Assembly (NCBI GenBank): GCA_003155795.1
Contig: PMEM01000027.1
Coordinates: forward strand, 100,721-135,630
Length of the DNA stretch: 34,910 nucleotides
Reading direction: 5' to 3'
Origin: Gemmatimonadota bacterium
GTDB taxonomy: Bacteria; Gemmatimonadota; Gemmatimonadetes; Gemmatimonadales; Gemmatimonadaceae
A program made the translations under genes and the position numbers. The notes under the pieces are model-generated. The model searched no databases and was not told the DNA's origin. It worked only from the letters and a program-made list of their open reading frames with translations. This document shows, in pieces, positions 25,568 through 33,764 of the stretch (position 1 is the stretch's first letter; every line of letters begins with the position of its first letter).

Positions 25568-27018
25568 CAAGTGTGAAACCTTCCCAACTGCAGCACTTCA
25601 TCAACAATGAATGGCACAAGACCAATGGTGATCAGTGGATCGATGACCTCAATCCATCGGATGTCAGTGATGTAATTGCACTTGTCCCGGCAGGATCCCC
25701 GGATGACGCACGGGCTGCGAGTGCAGCTGCCGCCGCTGCATCCCCGGGCTGGCGTGGATTGTCGGGCCCGGCGCGCGCGGAACACCTTTACCGCTGGGCT
25801 GGCGCGATCAGCGATCGCGCTGAAGAGCTCGCACAGGTAATGGCGCGCGAAGTGGGCAAGCCGATCGGTGAGTCGCGCGGTGAAGTCGGACGTTGTGTAG
25901 TAATTTTGCGTTACTACGCGGGCGAGGCCGTGCGTGAAATTGGACAGGTCATACCGGCACAATCCGCAGGTTCGCTCCAGTTCAGCTTGCGCGAGCCGCT
26001 CGGAGTGGTCGCGATGATCACGCCGTGGAACTTTCCACTGGCAATTCCTCTGTGGAAAGCCGCTCCGGCCATTGCGTTTGGAAACACTGTAGTGTTGAAA
26101 CCGGCGGAGTCGTCGTCCTATCTGGCGACGTTGCTCGCAGAAACCGCACTTACTGCAGGGATCCCAGCTGGCGTGTTCAACGTTCTGCTTGGATCAGGCA
26201 GCACGGTAGGTTCTGCGTTGCTGGAAGCGCCAGAGGTTCGCGCCGTGAGCTTCACAGGCTCGGGTCCGGTGGGTGCGAGAATCGCGGCATCCGCCGCTGC
26301 TCGCAACATTCGCTATCAGACGGAGATGGGCGGGAAGAATGTTGTGATAGTGATGCCTGACGCTGATCTTGCAAAGGCGGCTTCGCTCACAGCAGCTGGC
26401 GCGATGCGCTACGCCGGCCAGAAATGCACCGCTACAAGTCGCGTGATCGTTGCCAGCGAAGTGGAAGCGGACTTCATGCGACAATTGCGTTCTCAGATCG
26501 AAGCTCTGCCAATCGGTCCTGTTACGGACGTCCGCGCGGCCGTCGGTCCGCTCATAAGTCGTGCTTCACACGATTCCATAACAAAAGCACTGGCAGATGC
26601 GAATGCCGAGTCATTATTCACGAACCCGGTGCCGAGTTCGGCGGAATTCAGTAACGGCAATTTCTTCCCGCCGACAGTTGTACGTGGTGGCGATCCTGAT
26701 GGAATACTTGCGCAGCGCGAGTTGTTTGGGCCCGTGCTCGCGGCATTCACTTCGGAAGACCTGGACCATGCTATCGATATCGCGAATCGCACTGTATATG
26801 GCTTGAGCGCATCTTTGTTTACGGCAGACCTGCGGGCTGCGCTCAATTACATCAATCGCATCCACGTCGGTCTCGTTCGCGTGAACGGCGACACAACCGG
26901 AGTCGATCCGCACGCGCCATTTGGCGGAATGAAGGGCTCCAGTTCCGGAAGCCGGGAACAGGGGCCGGCTGCGCGTGAATTCTATACAGAAATCAAGACA
27001 GTCCAGGTGAATCCTTGA
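25564..27018 (+). CDS. 2-oxoglutarate-semialdehyde dehydrogenase (aldehyde dehydrogenase family)
   Basis: A 484-residue NAD(P)-dependent aldehyde dehydrogenase. Key residues are N156 in TPWNFPLAIP, K179 in VLKPAE, E254 in TEMGGKNVVIV and the catalytic C288 in GQKCTATSRVIV. The FTGSGPVG loop (230-237) binds the cofactor. The GQKCTATSR context is, as I recall, the one found in 2-oxoglutarate semialdehyde dehydrogenases of sugar-acid and hydroxyproline pathways. It would perform the last step, 2-oxoglutarate semialdehyde to 2-oxoglutarate, feeding the TCA cycle from the cytoplasm. The start overlaps the regulator stop by ATGA and its stop overlaps the TTG start of the epimerase, so translation is coupled. 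Specificity comes from the motif plus operon content; succinate-semialdehyde dehydrogenase is the main alternative. Confidence 0.92.
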   Translation: MTSVKPSQLQHFINNEWHKTNGDQWIDDLNPSDVSDVIALVPAGSPDDARAASAAAAAASPGWRGLSGPARAEHLYRWAGAISDRAEELAQVMAREVGKPIGESRGEVGRCVVILRYYAGEAVREIGQVIPAQSAGSLQFSLREPLGVVAMITPWNFPLAIPLWKAAPAIAFGNTVVLKPAESSSYLATLLAETALTAGIPAGVFNVLLGSGSTVGSALLEAPEVRAVSFTGSGPVGARIAASAAARNIRYQTEMGGKNVVIVMPDADLAKAASLTAAGAMRYAGQKCTATSRVIVASEVEADFMRQLRSQIEALPIGPVTDVRAAVGPLISRASHDSITKALADANAESLFTNPVPSSAEFSNGNFFPPTVVRGGDPDGILAQRELFGPVLAAFTSEDLDHAIDIANRTVYGLSASLFTADLRAALNYINRIHVGLVRVNGDTTGVDPHAPFGGMKGSSSGSREQGPAAREFYTEIKTVQVNP

Positions 27019-28022
27019 GCAACACCGCAACGGTTGACGAAATGCGTGCGGCCGACCCGTCCGCATCATCGGTGTTTCCTGCTTCCATGCGTGTTGTGGA
27101 CTCGCACACTGAGGGAGAGCCGACTCGCGTCGTCCTCGATGGATGGCCCCAACCTCGCGGCGACACGATGGCCGAGCGACTGGAAGATGTTCGCACCAAC
27201 TTCGATCATCTGCGCCGCGCCGTTGTTTGCGAACCTCGCGGCTACGATGCAGTGGTCGGTGCACTGCTTACGCCGCCAGTGAACGCGGACTCCACAACCG
27301 GTGTGATCTTCTTCAATAACGGCACATACCTCGGAATGTGCGGCCACGGTGCGATTGGTGTAATGCGTACGCTGCAGCATCTCGGTCGCATTACGCCTGG
27401 CACGATTCGGCTCGATACTCCCGTGGGTACCGTTTCTGCAGAATTGGGAATCGATGGGAGTGTGACTATCGAGAACGTTCCATCATTCTGTCATGCGCGC
27501 AATGTCACTGTGGATGTACCGCATATCGGTAAGGTGACAGGCGATGTGGCATGGGGTGGAAACTGGTTTTTCATCACTCACGACACACCGGTTCAGGTCA
27601 AGAGCGGGAATGCAAAGGAACTGACTCGCGTAACGCAGGCAATACAGGATGCGATAAACGCCGCCGGTATTTCTGGGGCTGACGGTGAGCCGATCGACCA
27701 CATCGAAATTTCTGCGCCACCGACGCGCGCGGATGCCGACTGCAGGAATTTTGTTCTGTGTTCTGGCGGAGAATACGACAGATCGCCATGTGGTACCGGA
27801 ACTTCAGCGAAGCTGGCCGTTCTGTACGCACGGGGAGAGATCGCGCTGGGCACACGCTGGCGCCAGGAAAGCATCACGGGGAGCCTGTTCACCGGATGGC
27901 TCACGATGAACGCTAGTGGAGATCTCATTCCGCATGTTCGCGGTACGGCGTACGTCACATCCGAAGCAACATTGCTGTTTGACGCGGCGGATCCATTCCG
28001 CGGCGGAACTCCGTCGGCGTGA
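27015..28022 (+). CDS. 4-hydroxyproline 2-epimerase (proline racemase family)
   Basis: A 335-residue protein beginning at a TTG that overlaps the previous stop and has AGGTGA 4-5 nt upstream. This gives about 24 extra residues before the usual family start MRVVDSHTEGEPTRVV (ATG at 27087), which has no visible ribosome site. Both catalytic cysteines of a two-base racemase are present: C109 in GMCGHGAIG and C260 in SPCGTGTSAKL. Trans-3-hydroxyproline dehydratases replace the second Cys, so that alternative is unlikely. HTEGEPTR and WGGNWFFITH fit 4-hydroxyproline epimerases rather than proline racemases. It converts trans-4-hydroxy-L-proline to cis-4-hydroxy-D-proline, the substrate of the dehydrogenase encoded next. 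This is the entry step of the pathway. Confidence 0.92.
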   Translation: MSNTATVDEMRAADPSASSVFPASMRVVDSHTEGEPTRVVLDGWPQPRGDTMAERLEDVRTNFDHLRRAVVCEPRGYDAVVGALLTPPVNADSTTGVIFFNNGTYLGMCGHGAIGVMRTLQHLGRITPGTIRLDTPVGTVSAELGIDGSVTIENVPSFCHARNVTVDVPHIGKVTGDVAWGGNWFFITHDTPVQVKSGNAKELTRVTQAIQDAINAAGISGADGEPIDHIEISAPPTRADADCRNFVLCSGGEYDRSPCGTGTSAKLAVLYARGEIALGTRWRQESITGSLFTGWLTMNASGDLIPHVRGTAYVTSEATLLFDAADPFRGGTPSA

Positions 28023-28059
28023 CTGCCGTGAGCACCGTACCGTCGCGCAGCGAAATGCG

Positions 28060-29184
28060 ATGAGTCAACGCCCCGACGCGGTGGTTATTGGTGCCGGAAT
28101 TGTCGGTGCTTCCTGTGCGGAAGCGCTGGCTCGCGCTGGCCGACGCGTGCTAATACTCGATTCGAGTTTCGCTGGCGGCGGCACAACTGCGGCCGGCATG
28201 GGACATCTGGTGGCGATGGACGATTCGCCTGCACAGTTGGCGCTCACCGCGTACTCCGGGAAGCTCTGGACTGAACTCGTGCCCGATCTTCCCGGGAATA
28301 TCGAGTACGAACCGTGCGGCACGCTCTGGGTCGCTGAAGACGAAGAGCAACTGGTCGCGGTTCGTGAGAAGCAGCGCACTTACGCAGAGTTTGGCATCGA
28401 GGCAGAGACGTTGTCGCCTACGCAACTTGCGGAGGCCGAGCCACACCTGAGGCCCGGTCTTTCCGGCGCGCTGCGCGTGCCGGGCGACGGAGTCATATAT
28501 CCGCCAAACGCTGCGCTCGCACTTGTCCAGCGCGCCATCGCAAACGGTGCACAATTGCGGGAAGGAACACGCGTGGACGCTATCGGACCTCGCGAGGTAC
28601 TGGTTGGTCGCGAGCGGATTTCGTGCGACTGCGTGATCAATGCTTGTGGCGCGGAGGCTGCACAGCTGACTACCGGTCTTCCAATTGTCCCCCGCAAGGG
28701 ACATCTGGTCATCACTGATCGCTATCCCGGATTCTGCCACCATCAACTTGTCGAGCTGGGATACCTGACAAGCGCGCATACCATGAACGCGGAGTCAGTT
28801 GCGTTCAACGTGCAACCGCGCGCGACCGGGCAACTCCTCATCGGGTCATCGCGCGAACTTGTGGGGTGGGACGGAACAGTGAATCGCGCAATCGTTCGAA
28901 GAATGCTCGATCGCGCACTCGACTTCATGCCTGGTTTGGCACTCACTTCAGCGATCAGAACGTGGACCGGATTCCGGCCTGCAACTCCGGACAAACTTCC
29001 ATTGATCGGCGCATGGGAAGACACTCCCGGGCTCTGGATCGCCGCGGGTCATGAGGGACTGGGCATCACGACATCGCTCGGTACCGGCCAACTGATCGCC
29101 GATCTGATCGTTGGTGCGACGCCAGCAATTGATCCAGCTCCGTTTGCTCCGGCGCGCGTACACGCGACTGCGGGCGTGTCCTGA
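28060..29184 (+). CDS. FAD-dependent D-amino-acid-oxidase-type subunit of D-hydroxyproline dehydrogenase
   Basis: A 374-residue DAO-fold flavoprotein. The FAD-binding Rossmann motif VVIGAGIVGASCAEALARAGRRVLILD is at residues 8-34, with GGGTTAAGMGHL next to it. The C-terminal WTGFRPATPDKLPLIGAWEDTPGLWIAAGHEGLGITTSLGTGQLIADLI is the standard closing motif. I start at the ATG at 28060, 37 bp after the epimerase stop; the longer frame from 27916 lies within the epimerase. With the two following genes it forms a three-subunit membrane- or electron-carrier-linked dehydrogenase that oxidises cis-4-hydroxy-D-proline to pyrroline-4-hydroxy-2-carboxylate. This is the catalytic (beta-type) subunit by analogy with multi-subunit hydroxyproline dehydrogenases. 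Sarcosine or octopine oxidase beta subunits are close relatives. Confidence 0.88.
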   Translation: MSQRPDAVVIGAGIVGASCAEALARAGRRVLILDSSFAGGGTTAAGMGHLVAMDDSPAQLALTAYSGKLWTELVPDLPGNIEYEPCGTLWVAEDEEQLVAVREKQRTYAEFGIEAETLSPTQLAEAEPHLRPGLSGALRVPGDGVIYPPNAALALVQRAIANGAQLREGTRVDAIGPREVLVGRERISCDCVINACGAEAAQLTTGLPIVPRKGHLVITDRYPGFCHHQLVELGYLTSAHTMNAESVAFNVQPRATGQLLIGSSRELVGWDGTVNRAIVRRMLDRALDFMPGLALTSAIRTWTGFRPATPDKLPLIGAWEDTPGLWIAAGHEGLGITTSLGTGQLIADLIVGATPAIDPAPFAPARVHATAGVS

Positions 29185-29450
29185 TGCCGCGCGGGGGGCA
29201 GTCGAGGATTTCTATTGTCATCAATGGCGACCGCGTCGAAGTACCCGCTGGAATCACGGTTGCAGCTGCTTTGTTCAACCTCGGCATAACCGCATTACGC
29301 ATGTCCGTGTCCGGCGAGCCGCGCGGCCCGGTCTGCGCGATGGGTGTCTGCTTCGAATGCAGAGTGACGATTGACAGTCGGCCACATCAGCGCGCCTGCC
29401 TGACTGCTGCCGTGGATGGGATGCACATCCAGACCGCGAGTACTTCGTGA
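29184..29450 (+). CDS. (2Fe-2S) ferredoxin-like small subunit of D-hydroxyproline dehydrogenase
   Basis: An 88-residue protein with a ferredoxin-like fold: ISIVINGDRVEVPAGITVAAALFNLG (beta strand pair and helix), then the cluster ligands C51-x4-C56-x2-C59 and C72 (PVCAMGVCFECR ... RACLTAA). This ligand pattern is that of the small gamma subunit of sarcosine, octopine and hydroxyproline dehydrogenases. It passes electrons between the flavin subunits on either side. The ATG shares one base with the stop of the DAO-type gene, and the stop overlaps the GTG of the next gene, so three subunits are made in fixed order. It is easy to miss because of its length. Confidence 0.92.
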   Translation: MPRGGQSRISIVINGDRVEVPAGITVAAALFNLGITALRMSVSGEPRGPVCAMGVCFECRVTIDSRPHQRACLTAAVDGMHIQTASTS

Positions 29451-30793
29451 CTGGCCTGCGTGTCGACTTCTATCCAGAGATTGTTGCGGCGGATGTCGCG
29501 GTCATCGGTGCAGGCCCCGGTGGGATTGCCGCCGCAGTGAGTGCCGCCGAGAGGGGACTGAGGGTAGTGGTCATGGATCGCGGGCTGGAACCGGGCGGTC
29601 AGATCTGGCGCCATAAGGCCGGTGCGGCGGCTACACCGGAAGCACAACCGTGGATCACGCGACTTGCTGCCTCGGGTGCGCGAACGATTAACGGAACCTC
29701 CGTCGTGGACGTCCGACCCGATGCAGATGGCTTCGAAATTATCGCCGAATCTGCGAGCCGTCCGCTTCACATATGGGCTGCGGATATCATACTGGCAACT
29801 GGAGCGCGCGAACTGTTCATTCCGTTTGATGGATGGACCCTCCCCGGCGTCATGGGGATTGGGGGTACTCAGGCGCTCATCAAGTCCGGCGCATCATTCG
29901 CCGGGAAGCGTGTAGTTATTGCTGGCTCGGGCCCGCTGATGCTCCCAGTCGCAGCATCACTCGCCGACGCAGGCGCAAACCTGCTGCTCGTCGCCGAGCA
30001 GGCCCGCCGTGCCGCAGTTGCTCAGTTCGCCACGGGTCTCTGGAGAACACCGTCGCTCCTGCTGCAGGCAGCAAAATACCGTGTGCGATTTCTGACATCG
30101 AGCTACACAACCGGTACCTGGGTAACCGCCGCCCACGGCGTTGACCGGCTCGAGAGTATCACTCTTACGGATGGTCGACGTACGTGGCGCCATGATGTCG
30201 ATGTTCTTTGCACCGGGTACGGGTTGATCCCGAATGTTGAGATCGCGCGGCTGATCGGCTGCGAAATTCGAGAGGGTGCAATTGCCGTAGACAATCGTCA
30301 GAGGACGAACGTAGACCACGTTCTCGCGGTCGGTGAGGCGACAGGCATTGGCGGAGCTCCGCTGTCACTGATCGAGGGTGCGATTGCTGGGAGTACGGTT
30401 GGCTCTGTTGAAGCGCCGTCAGGTCACCTGTTGCGACGCCGCGCTGCTTTGGTCGGTGCTGCAGGTCGAATGCTCGATGTGTTTGCGCCGCGCGAAGAGT
30501 TGCGGTCGCTTCCGCATGCTGACACGATTGTGTGTCGGTGCGAGGATGTGTCGTTTGGTGCAGTACAAGGCGCGGCATGTGCGCGTCAGGCGAAGTTGTA
30601 CACGCGAGTTGGAATGGGTCCATGCCAGGGACGAACCTGCATGCCGGCTCTCGATTTTCTTCTCGCGTGGCAGGCCGACTCAGTTCGTCCTCCAGTCGAA
30701 CCTGCTTTGGTGTCTGTACTCTCGTCGGAAGTCGCTGGCGAAGCGACTCCCTCTTTTCCTCTTACTTCCTCCGTCGGAGAAGCGTACCAATGA
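29447..30793 (+). CDS. FAD/NAD-binding large subunit of D-hydroxyproline dehydrogenase with BFD-type (2Fe-2S) domain
   Basis: A 448-residue protein starting at GTG (GTGA overlap with the ferredoxin stop). Residues 17-45 hold a first Rossmann motif (VAVIGAGPGGIAAAVSAAERGLRVVVMD) and residues 156-170 a second (VVIAGSGPLMLPVAASL), as in pyridine-nucleotide disulfide oxidoreductases. The C-terminal BFD-like part has C363-x-C365 (VCRCEDVSFG) and C393-x4-C398 (GPCQGRTC), ligands for a second iron-sulfur cluster. This is the alpha-type subunit that accepts electrons from the DAO-type subunit via the small ferredoxin. Its stop overlaps the next start by ATGA. The same architecture occurs in octopine/nopaline and sarcosine dehydrogenases; the hydroxyproline role is taken from the operon. 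Confidence 0.9.
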   Translation: MTGLRVDFYPEIVAADVAVIGAGPGGIAAAVSAAERGLRVVVMDRGLEPGGQIWRHKAGAAATPEAQPWITRLAASGARTINGTSVVDVRPDADGFEIIAESASRPLHIWAADIILATGARELFIPFDGWTLPGVMGIGGTQALIKSGASFAGKRVVIAGSGPLMLPVAASLADAGANLLLVAEQARRAAVAQFATGLWRTPSLLLQAAKYRVRFLTSSYTTGTWVTAAHGVDRLESITLTDGRRTWRHDVDVLCTGYGLIPNVEIARLIGCEIREGAIAVDNRQRTNVDHVLAVGEATGIGGAPLSLIEGAIAGSTVGSVEAPSGHLLRRRAALVGAAGRMLDVFAPREELRSLPHADTIVCRCEDVSFGAVQGAACARQAKLYTRVGMGPCQGRTCMPALDFLLAWQADSVRPPVEPALVSVLSSEVAGEATPSFPLTSSVGEAYQ

Positions 30794-31731
30794 AGAAGGC
30801 GCAATGGGCAGGAGTGTTCCCGGCAATCACAACTCCTTTCACGCAGGATCTGACTGTCGATCACGAATTCATTGGCCGTCACGTCTCCTGGCTCGTCGAT
30901 CACGGCTGCACCGGCATTGTTGCGCTCGGCTCGCTCGGTGAAAGTGCGACACTGGAGTTTGAGGAGAAAGTGGAAGTCCTCGAATCGTGCGTTGCAGCTG
31001 TGGGGAAGCGAGTGCCGGTCGTTGCCGGAATCGCCGGTCTCGGCACAGCAGAGTGTGTGGCACTTGCCCGCCGCGCAGAAGGAGTGGGCTGTGAGGGGAT
31101 CATGGCCCTTCCGCCGTACGTCCACAAGGGTGCGTGGCGTGAGATGCGCGCTCACTTCAGCGCTGTGATCGACGCGACTGATCTGTCATGCATGCTGTAC
31201 AACAATCCAATTGCGTATGGCACCGACGTGACTCCTGATCAACTGGAAGATCTCCTCGAACATGAGAATCTTCATGCCGTGAAGGAATCGAGCGGAGACG
31301 TCCGTCGTGTTACCAACGTGGTTGCGCGCTTCGGTGACCGACTCAATGTCTTCGCCGGATTGGATGACATGATCGCTGAAGCGATATTCATGGGGGCAAG
31401 TGGATGGATTGCGGGCCTCGTTAACGCGCTACCTGCCGAGTCGGTCGAGCTCGTTCGACTGGCAAAGGAAGGACGGATAAAGGAAGCGCGCGCGTTGTAT
31501 GATTGGTTCCTGCCACTGCTTCGACTCGACACTGTGCCGGAGTTCGTGCAGTACATCAAGTTCATTCAGCAGGAACTGGGTTGTGGTACCGCGTATGTGA
31601 GACCACCGCGACTTGAACTCGAGCCGTCACTTGCGGCCGCAACGCGTGAGTTGCTTCAGAGCCACATGGACCGCCGTCCTGCTGTAGCAACGCAGTCGAT
31701 GGCGATGGGCCACGAACTGACGACGCACTAG
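30790..31731 (+). CDS. 1-Pyrroline-4-hydroxy-2-carboxylate deaminase (DapA/DHDPS superfamily)
   Basis: A 313-residue TIM-barrel protein starting at ATG 30790 (ATGA overlap); a longer frame from 30532 lies within the previous gene. The Schiff-base lysine K165 is in LHAVKESSGD, the proton-relay Y137 in CMLYNNPIAYGT, and the substrate carboxylate loop is GSLGES (47-52), in place of the GTTGE of true dihydrodipicolinate synthases. It would deaminate and dehydrate pyrroline-4-hydroxy-2-carboxylate to 2-oxoglutarate semialdehyde in the cytoplasm. It is the last gene of the operon and ends just before a strong hairpin. Without the neighbours, N-acetylneuraminate lyase or ketodeoxyglucarate dehydratase would be possible; the operon makes the deaminase much the best fit. 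Confidence 0.9.
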   Translation: MKKAQWAGVFPAITTPFTQDLTVDHEFIGRHVSWLVDHGCTGIVALGSLGESATLEFEEKVEVLESCVAAVGKRVPVVAGIAGLGTAECVALARRAEGVGCEGIMALPPYVHKGAWREMRAHFSAVIDATDLSCMLYNNPIAYGTDVTPDQLEDLLEHENLHAVKESSGDVRRVTNVVARFGDRLNVFAGLDDMIAEAIFMGASGWIAGLVNALPAESVELVRLAKEGRIKEARALYDWFLPLLRLDTVPEFVQYIKFIQQELGCGTAYVRPPRLELEPSLAAATRELLQSHMDRRPAVATQSMAMGHELTTH

Positions 31732-31760
31732 CAGTGCGGGAATCCGAATGAGTTAATGAG

Positions 31761-31797
31761 ATGAGTCGGTGACGCGGTCATTGCGTCACCGGCTCAT
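31761..31797. terminator. Bidirectional terminator hairpin between the hydroxyproline operon and the histidine kinase
   Basis: ATGAGTCGGTGACGC (31761-31775) pairs with GCGTCACCGGCTCAT (31783-31797) over all 15 positions, one as G-T, with a 7-nt loop. It lies between convergent genes and includes the kinase stop codon. No clear T-tract is present on either side, but stem strength and position support termination of both transcripts. Confidence 0.65.
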
Positions 31798-33326
31798 GCA
31801 ACCCGCTCTGGCGACGATGCAGACGCATTTGCCCCAACTGCATCGGAAGGAAGCCAGAGTGTGAATACCGATCCGCCTTCGAACCAGTCTGTCACGGTGA
31901 TGTCGCCACCAAGCAGGCGCGCGAAGCGGCGACTGATCGCAAGCCCGACGCCAGTGCCAGCTATCCCCATCGTACCTGGCAAGCGGAAGAATTCCTCGAA
32001 GACACGCTCCTGAGCCGTCGGTGGAATCCCGGGTCCTGTATCGCGTACGTCGACTGCAATACGCTGCTCCTCACCAGCTGGTGGCTTGACCGACATCCAG
32101 ACATGGCCGCCGGCCGGTGTGTACTTGACGGCGTTTGTCACAAGATTGCCGAGGATCTGGCGCACGCGAGCCGGATCGGTGTTTGCCACGATCGCCATGC
32201 CTGTTGCTTCACCGTCCGATCCAATCAACTCCGGGGATTCCACGGTGAGCGCCAGACCCAACTGTTGAGCACGACCGCGAAAATCGGCGACAATCCCCTT
32301 GACGAGCTGCGTGATGTCAGTCTCTACGAGGTTGATGTGCAGCCCGTCGGAACCGTCTCGATACAGGTCCAGGAGATCGTCGACGGTGGTTACGGACAGC
32401 GTAACCAGGCCCTTGATTCTCCCAAGCATCTCGCGCTGCTCTGGCGCGACCGGTCCCACTACCTGATCCTCAAGCAGCTCGGCATAGCCGTATGCGGCGC
32501 CTAGCGGGTTCTTCAGATCGTGAGTCAGTCCACGAACAAGTGCAGCCTTCGCCGTCATTGCCTTTGACAGCGCCAATCTGTCCCTCTCTGCCGCGCTTGC
32601 GTAGAACAGTATCCGGCGCCCAGTCCAGAACAGCGCGAGCGCCGCAGCGAGTGCCAGAGGCGCGAGAATGACAGCCGAAATCAAATTGAAGCGCGATATC
32701 CGTTGAATTCGTGATCTTTGATCGAGTGACCGCAGCCGTAGATAATCATCCATCAACTGCGCACTGGTGAGCACGTCCTCGGCTTTTGCGTCCAGATCGT
32801 CCCGCGCCTGCGAGTCCGATTCTGAAGCGTTTCTGGCATTCAGCGTGGTGGTAGCAACAACTGCGTTTGCGGCGTTGAGACTGGCGTGCCACGATCTCGC
32901 CAGTGTTCGAAGCTCGACGAATCTCTCTACCGCGTCGGGACCGATTCGTCTTGCCACACTGTCCAGCTCGACTTCGTCCTTCAGCTCCCGGGAGAGTGCC
33001 AGCGAATTATTAATTGCGCGCTGTGCTACCGCACTGGAGTCGCCTATTCCCTGTCGTCCTCGTTCCTGTACCAGCAATTGTCTGGTGAACGCTGCTTCCA
33101 GATCATTTACAATTACTCGCCCGGCGTCGCTACCGTCGGTGAGTTGGTCTCTCAGTTTGCGTACCTGGAAGCTCACAAATATCGGAGTCGCAGTTAACGT
33201 GACGAGGACAAATGCGACAAATGCCAGCGGAGTCCACCACGCCGTGTGATGTGCGAAGGCTGCGTTCGCCTCGTCAATTCTGGCCAAGTCGCCCCGTGCC
33301 CGCGGGTTTGACAATTTAGACCACAT
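31794..33326 (-). CDS. Membrane sensor histidine kinase, orphan
   Basis: A 510-residue kinase. Two membrane helices (about residues 32-53 and 214-234) enclose a predicted 160-residue periplasmic, mostly helical sensor region (AGRVIVNDLEAAFTRQLLVQERG... ), reminiscent of a CHASE3-type bundle. The phosphoacceptor H269 is in RGLTHDLKNPLGAAYGYAELL. The ATPase boxes are readable: N box NLVTNAVKYTPAGG, G1 VRDTGPGIPP, F box VFEEFFRLPG and G2 GTGVGLAISRRFA. AAGG precedes the ATG at 33326. No response regulator lies in the window. It converges on the hydroxyproline operon across a shared hairpin, so it is probably a separate unit. The signal is unknown. Confidence 0.93.
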   Translation of the reverse strand: MWSKLSNPRARGDLARIDEANAAFAHHTAWWTPLAFVAFVLVTLTATPIFVSFQVRKLRDQLTDGSDAGRVIVNDLEAAFTRQLLVQERGRQGIGDSSAVAQRAINNSLALSRELKDEVELDSVARRIGPDAVERFVELRTLARSWHASLNAANAVVATTTLNARNASESDSQARDDLDAKAEDVLTSAQLMDDYLRLRSLDQRSRIQRISRFNLISAVILAPLALAAALALFWTGRRILFYASAAERDRLALSKAMTAKAALVRGLTHDLKNPLGAAYGYAELLEDQVVGPVAPEQREMLGRIKGLVTLSVTTVDDLLDLYRDGSDGLHINLVETDITQLVKGIVADFRGRAQQLGLALTVESPELIGSDGEATGMAIVANTDPARVRQILGNLVTNAVKYTPAGGHVWMSVKPPAGEEQRIAVDVRDTGPGIPPTAQERVFEEFFRLPGTMGIAGTGVGLAISRRFARLLGGDITVTDWFEGGSVFTLWLPSDAVGANASASSPERVA

Positions 33327-33499
33327 CGGCCTTCACTCCATGCGGAATTGCTACGATTGTGCAAGAGCAGCAACGAAGATCCTGGCAACCTGATACAAAG
33401 CATCCACAGTTCGCGTTCACGGCGACTCGAATCGTCCGACAGCTACAAGTGGCTGCATTGCCCGAGCCATGGTACCCGCGCAGGTTGCACCAGTTCACC

Positions 33500-33563
33500 G
33501 CAAGCCATGGCAACCGCAAGCCATGGCAACTGCAAGCCATGGCAACTGCAAGCCATGGCAACC
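33500..33563 (+). repeat. Four-copy 16-bp tandem repeat with palindromic core
   Basis: Four adjacent units of GCAAGCCATGGCAACY start at 33500, 33516, 33532 and 33548; they differ only at the last base (C, T, T, C). Each holds the 8-bp palindrome GCCATGGC, so the array is a set of identical inverted sites every 16 bp. It lies about 175 bp upstream of the histidine kinase start. Confidence 0.85.
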
Positions 33564-33764
33564 GGGACCGTCCATGAAGTTCGGATTACGTTGCCCGCGT
33601 CTGGTCCGGTTTCATGGTCTTCATGACGAATTGGGTCCACAGTTTGCGTAAGGTGGACTCAGTCAGAGGTGTCGGCCTACAGCAGAAATGTGATCCACGC
33701 GTCCGATTCGCTTGACGGGCGTGGAGGTACGAGGGTCGGCACGCATTGTGGCCTCATGACTGCA

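Noticed and set aside
27015-28022. Trans-3-hydroxy-L-proline dehydratase or proline racemase
   Set aside because: Both catalytic Cys are present, which excludes the dehydratase; neighbours match 4-hydroxyproline epimerisation better than proline racemisation.
30790-31731. Dihydrodipicolinate synthase (dapA)
   Set aside because: The substrate loop is GSLGES rather than GTTGE-type, and the operon context is hydroxyproline breakdown.
33500-33563. CRISPR array
   Set aside because: Units are contiguous with no spacers, only 16 bp long, and no cas gene is present.
33348-33651. Small open frames in the gap between kinase and lipoprotein
   Set aside because: They overlap each other on both strands, have no ribosome site, and their repeated HGN/SHGNCKPWQ-like peptides come from the 16-bp tandem repeat.
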